Assembly (NCBI GenBank): GCA_018714945.1
Contig: DVMO01000054.1
Span: 1-7,523, forward strand
Direction: 5' to 3'
Origin: Fimisoma avicola
Lineage (GTDB): Bacteria > Bacillota > Clostridia > Peptostreptococcales > Anaerovoracaceae
DNA length: 7,523 nucleotides
Below are positions 4,939 through 7,523 of this stretch, piece after piece; the stretch's first letter is position 1, and each line of letters begins with the position of its first letter. The notes beneath the pieces were generated by a model, which saw only the letters and a program-made list of their open reading frames with translations, searched no databases and was not told the DNA's origin. The translations under genes and the position numbers were made by a program.

Positions 4939-7523
4939 CTATACACTGATAAACTTTCCGCTGTCGGTAAGATACAGGTAAACTTCCTTTACCTTTCGCC
5001 CTGTGGCTGCTTCCAGCGCTCCTTTGTAAAGTTCCATCTGCGTTCTGTACTTTGCTGCGATCTTCTCATCACGGCCGCAGAGTGCATCCGCCGTATTCCC
5101 GGTCTTGTAATCCAGCAGCACCCACTGGCCATCTTCCTCAAAGAAACAGTCTATTATACCCCGAACTATTATCTCAGCTCCGTCATAAACAGTCTGATAA
5201 TTGAAGCGTTTTTCCTTTTGTACATCAGGGCTTGCGGCCATCCGCGAGGCAAGCTCCGATGCGGCAAAATCCTCTATCTTCTCCGGGTCGATGAGCTGCG
5301 CTTCTTTTGAGGTTATCATCTCCTTCTCGACCATGCCTTCTATGAGATGCCTTATATATGCTGTTCCCTGTTCTCTGGCTGTGTTTATATCCAGCCTCTC
5401 AAGGACGGCATGATAAGCAGTCCCCCGTTCCATGGCTCCCAGCGGCCTTTCTCCCGCTGCAAACATCGGATCTCCCAGGTCTTCTGCCGGCCGTCTCCCC
5501 TGGTCTGACAGGCTGCTGACGGAATACTTGCTCCTTGTCTTTGTTTCTTTTTTATACGGATATTCAAATGACATCCGTCTTTCGATATCTTCGGAAACCG
5601 GCAGCCCTGCGCACCGGTCCATCAGACCGGCCATTGCTCTTGCACTGCCTCTCCTTCCCTTTGACAGGTTCAGCAGGTCATCATCGTCTATGAACCTTAT
5701 CCTGTCTGCCTTTCCAAGCAGCTTCCCTGTCATGGCAAAGTAGCTGGTGTCGGCCGCATCCGAATTCATGACTCCTTCCAGCTCCTTTTCGGTATCTGTC
5801 ACGATACCAAGGAGAAAAAGCTTGTCCCTGGCTCTGGTCAGAGCAACATAAAGTATGCGCTTTTCTTCCTCGGCCTCTTCTTCATGGATCTTTGCCTTGA
5901 TGATATTCTGTATCAGAGTTGAACGATACCAGTGAGCCCCAGGGTCTACCAGCGGAAAACCCATTCCGATGTCTTTGTGGAACACCGGGTTTTTCCCGAC
6001 TTTTGTATAGTTCAGTTTCCTGCAGTAACCGGCCAGGATGACCATGGGAAATTCCAATCCCTTAGACTTGTGTACTGTCATTATCCGTACCAGATCATCT
6101 TTTTCCCCCATCAGCTTCACCTGTCCCATTGAGACTTTTTTTTCTTTGATGGCCTCAATGTACCTTATGAACCCGTACAATGAGCCGCCCATACTTTCTT
6201 TATACGCCAGGGCTTTATCTGCAAGAGCTCTCAGGTTTGCCTGTCTCTGGCTGCCTGCCGGCATCGCGCCCATGGAAATATAAAAGCCTGTATCCAGCAT
6301 CAGCCGCCAGATCAGCTTGTCAAGCGGCATAAGCCTGCTCATCTGCCGCCATCCGTCAATTTTTTCCATTGCCCGGCGGCATTTCTCAGTCAGGGAAAGA
6401 TCATCCTTTTGTTTTTCTGTTGAATTATTCCCAATGAGTTTCTGCCGTTTATCCACATCGTATGCGCCGCCTGCCTTCTCAGCATCAGGAACGCCGTTTT
6501 CCTTGCCATCCTCAGCCGCTGCGGCCAAAGACCAGCTCATAAACGCATCGTAATATGAACCCTCTTTGCATCCCAGCCGTATCCTGACAAGTTCATCAAT
6601 GGAAAAACCCATTATCTCCGATCTGAGCAAAGTCAGCAGCCGTACATCCTGCATGGGATTATCTATGATATACAGCAGAGACAAAAAAGTCTCTATCTCC
6701 ATGGTATTAAAATATCCGTCATTATCATCAATGTAAGCAGGCAGATCGTTCTCGGCAAGCACCCTATGGTAAATGTCCCCGTAGTTCCTGACACCGCGCA
6801 TCAGTATGACCATATCCCGCTTTTTAAGGGGTCTTTCCTCCCCCAGCTTGCTGTCAAAGATCATGGTCCCCAGATTGTCCCGTATGATCCTGGCAGCAGC
6901 CATCGCCTCTTTTTCTGCCTTCATTATATTTTTAAGCTCATCGTCTATCTGAGAATCCTCTTTCCAGGGAGCCTGTGCCAGATACAGGCATGGCTGGGCC
7001 GTTGCCCTGTCCACATCTGCATCTCCTGCCGAAACAGGAACTTTTTCTGCGTCAGGATCCCCCGGATAAAGGCGTGCGTTCTCATCATAGCCATCCATTA
7101 TCTCTTCAAATACATCATTGATAAAGTTGATCACCGGTGTCTTGCTCCTGAAATTCTTATTGAGATCAGTCACATGAGAATACGGGCCGCCTTTTTTGTA
7201 TGCAGCATATTTTTTCTGGAAGATTTCCGGTTCGGCAAGGCGGAACTTGTAGATACTCTGCTTCACATCGCCCACCATAAAAAGATTGTTGGCTCTTTTT
7301 ATACGGTCGACCAGCGCTTCCTGTATGACATTGTTGTCCTGATATTCATCTATGAAGATATGTTCAAACTTGGCCCTGTAAAAGTCAGACGCCTCATCAT
7401 TTTTGAGGATCTCATAGGCATAATGCTCAATATCGCTGAAATCCACCACATTCTTCTCTTTTTTTTCAGCTCTGTACAAACGGTCATACCTGCGCAGCAA
7501 TTTTTCCAGATAAAGAGCCGACT
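4939..7523 (-). CDS. addA: ATP-dependent helicase/nuclease subunit A (AddA), N-terminus beyond window
   Basis: The last 861 codons of a UvrD/RecB-type helicase-nuclease are visible. The frame is open through the right edge, so the leucine TTG at 7500 is not the true start. AddA pairs with AddB to unwind and resect double-strand breaks for RecA-dependent repair, the Firmicute counterpart of RecBCD. Counting from 7500: NVVDFSDIEHYAYEIL (17-32); motif II IDEYQD (50-55); motif III VGDVKQSIYKFR (76-87); motif IV region LNKNFRSKTPVINF (113-126); motif V VRIMTVHKSKGLEFP (471-485); motif VI EKRILYVALTRARDK (546-560). The C-terminal RecB-family nuclease is intact: GTAYHAVLERLD (693-704), GIIDCF with Asp784, LLDYKT with Asp797 and Lys799, and QMELYKGALE (821-830). 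About 300-350 residues with the Q motif and Walker A are missing at the edge. A charged, Ala/Gly-rich insertion sits at about 326-370. addB would be expected upstream, outside the window. Convergent with gdhA. Confidence 0.95.
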   Translation of the reverse strand, partial: SALYLEKLLRRYDRLYRAEKKEKNVVDFSDIEHYAYEILKNDEASDFYRAKFEHIFIDEYQDNNVIQEALVDRIKRANNLFMVGDVKQSIYKFRLAEPEIFQKKYAAYKKGGPYSHVTDLNKNFRSKTPVINFINDVFEEIMDGYDENARLYPGDPDAEKVPVSAGDADVDRATAQPCLYLAQAPWKEDSQIDDELKNIMKAEKEAMAAARIIRDNLGTMIFDSKLGEERPLKKRDMVILMRGVRNYGDIYHRVLAENDLPAYIDDNDGYFNTMEIETFLSLLYIIDNPMQDVRLLTLLRSEIMGFSIDELVRIRLGCKEGSYYDAFMSWSLAAAAEDGKENGVPDAEKAGGAYDVDKRQKLIGNNSTEKQKDDLSLTEKCRRAMEKIDGWRQMSRLMPLDKLIWRLMLDTGFYISMGAMPAGSQRQANLRALADKALAYKESMGGSLYGFIRYIEAIKEKKVSMGQVKLMGEKDDLVRIMTVHKSKGLEFPMVILAGYCRKLNYTKVGKNPVFHKDIGMGFPLVDPGAHWYRSTLIQNIIKAKIHEEEAEEEKRILYVALTRARDKLFLLGIVTDTEKELEGVMNSDAADTSYFAMTGKLLGKADRIRFIDDDDLLNLSKGRRGSARAMAGLMDRCAGLPVSEDIERRMSFEYPYKKETKTRSKYSVSSLSDQGRRPAEDLGDPMFAAGERPLGAMERGTAYHAVLERLDINTAREQGTAYIRHLIEGMVEKEMITSKEAQLIDPEKIEDFAASELASRMAASPDVQKEKRFNYQTVYDGAEIIVRGIIDCFFEEDGQWVLLDYKTGNTADALCGRDEKIAAKYRTQMELYKGALEAATGRKVKEVYLYLTDSGKFISV

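Overview
The window looks like a chromosomal segment from a spore-forming, anaerobic Firmicute of class Clostridia. The evidence is two sporulation/germination genes (gpr, spoIIP), a Gram-positive type AddA helicase-nuclease, and a hexameric glutamate dehydrogenase closely resembling the Clostridium symbiosum enzyme. Ribosome-binding sites are strong AGGAG types. I cannot place it below class from this sequence. No rRNA, tRNA, CRISPR array, insertion sequence or phage gene is visible.

Layout. Positions 1-3148 are a minus-strand run, read from right to left: gpr (2228-3148), spoIIP (1283-2194), a 55-residue single-pass membrane ORF (1111-1278), and the first 346 codons of a large secreted protein with a lamin-tail domain (1-1039), which runs off the left edge. 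Positions 3149-3459 are a divergent intergenic region with a near-consensus vegetative promoter, an overlapping nested inverted repeat and a strong RBS, all serving gdhA (3460-4803, plus strand). After gdhA comes a strong intrinsic terminator (4822-4851). It also separates gdhA from the convergent addA (4939-7523, minus strand), whose N-terminal part is beyond the right edge.

How the genes relate. gpr and spoIIP act at different stages and in different places of the spore cycle: GPR degrades small acid-soluble proteins on germination, and SpoIIP degrades peptidoglycan during engulfment. They are nevertheless a common neighbouring pair. The tiny membrane ORF begins 4 bases after the spoIIP stop and probably shares its transcript. 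The lamin-tail protein is exported and has no evident link to sporulation. gdhA is an independent single-gene unit for glutamate/ammonium metabolism, and its residues point to NAD(H) rather than NADP(H). addA encodes a subunit of the AddAB double-strand-break resection enzyme.

Most of the window is ordinary core genome. The points most worth following are the unrecognised 55-residue ORF after spoIIP, the nested inverted repeat overlapping the gdhA -35 box, the very short predicted GPR propeptide, and the cofactor call for GdhA. I found no convincing evidence of a wholly new system.
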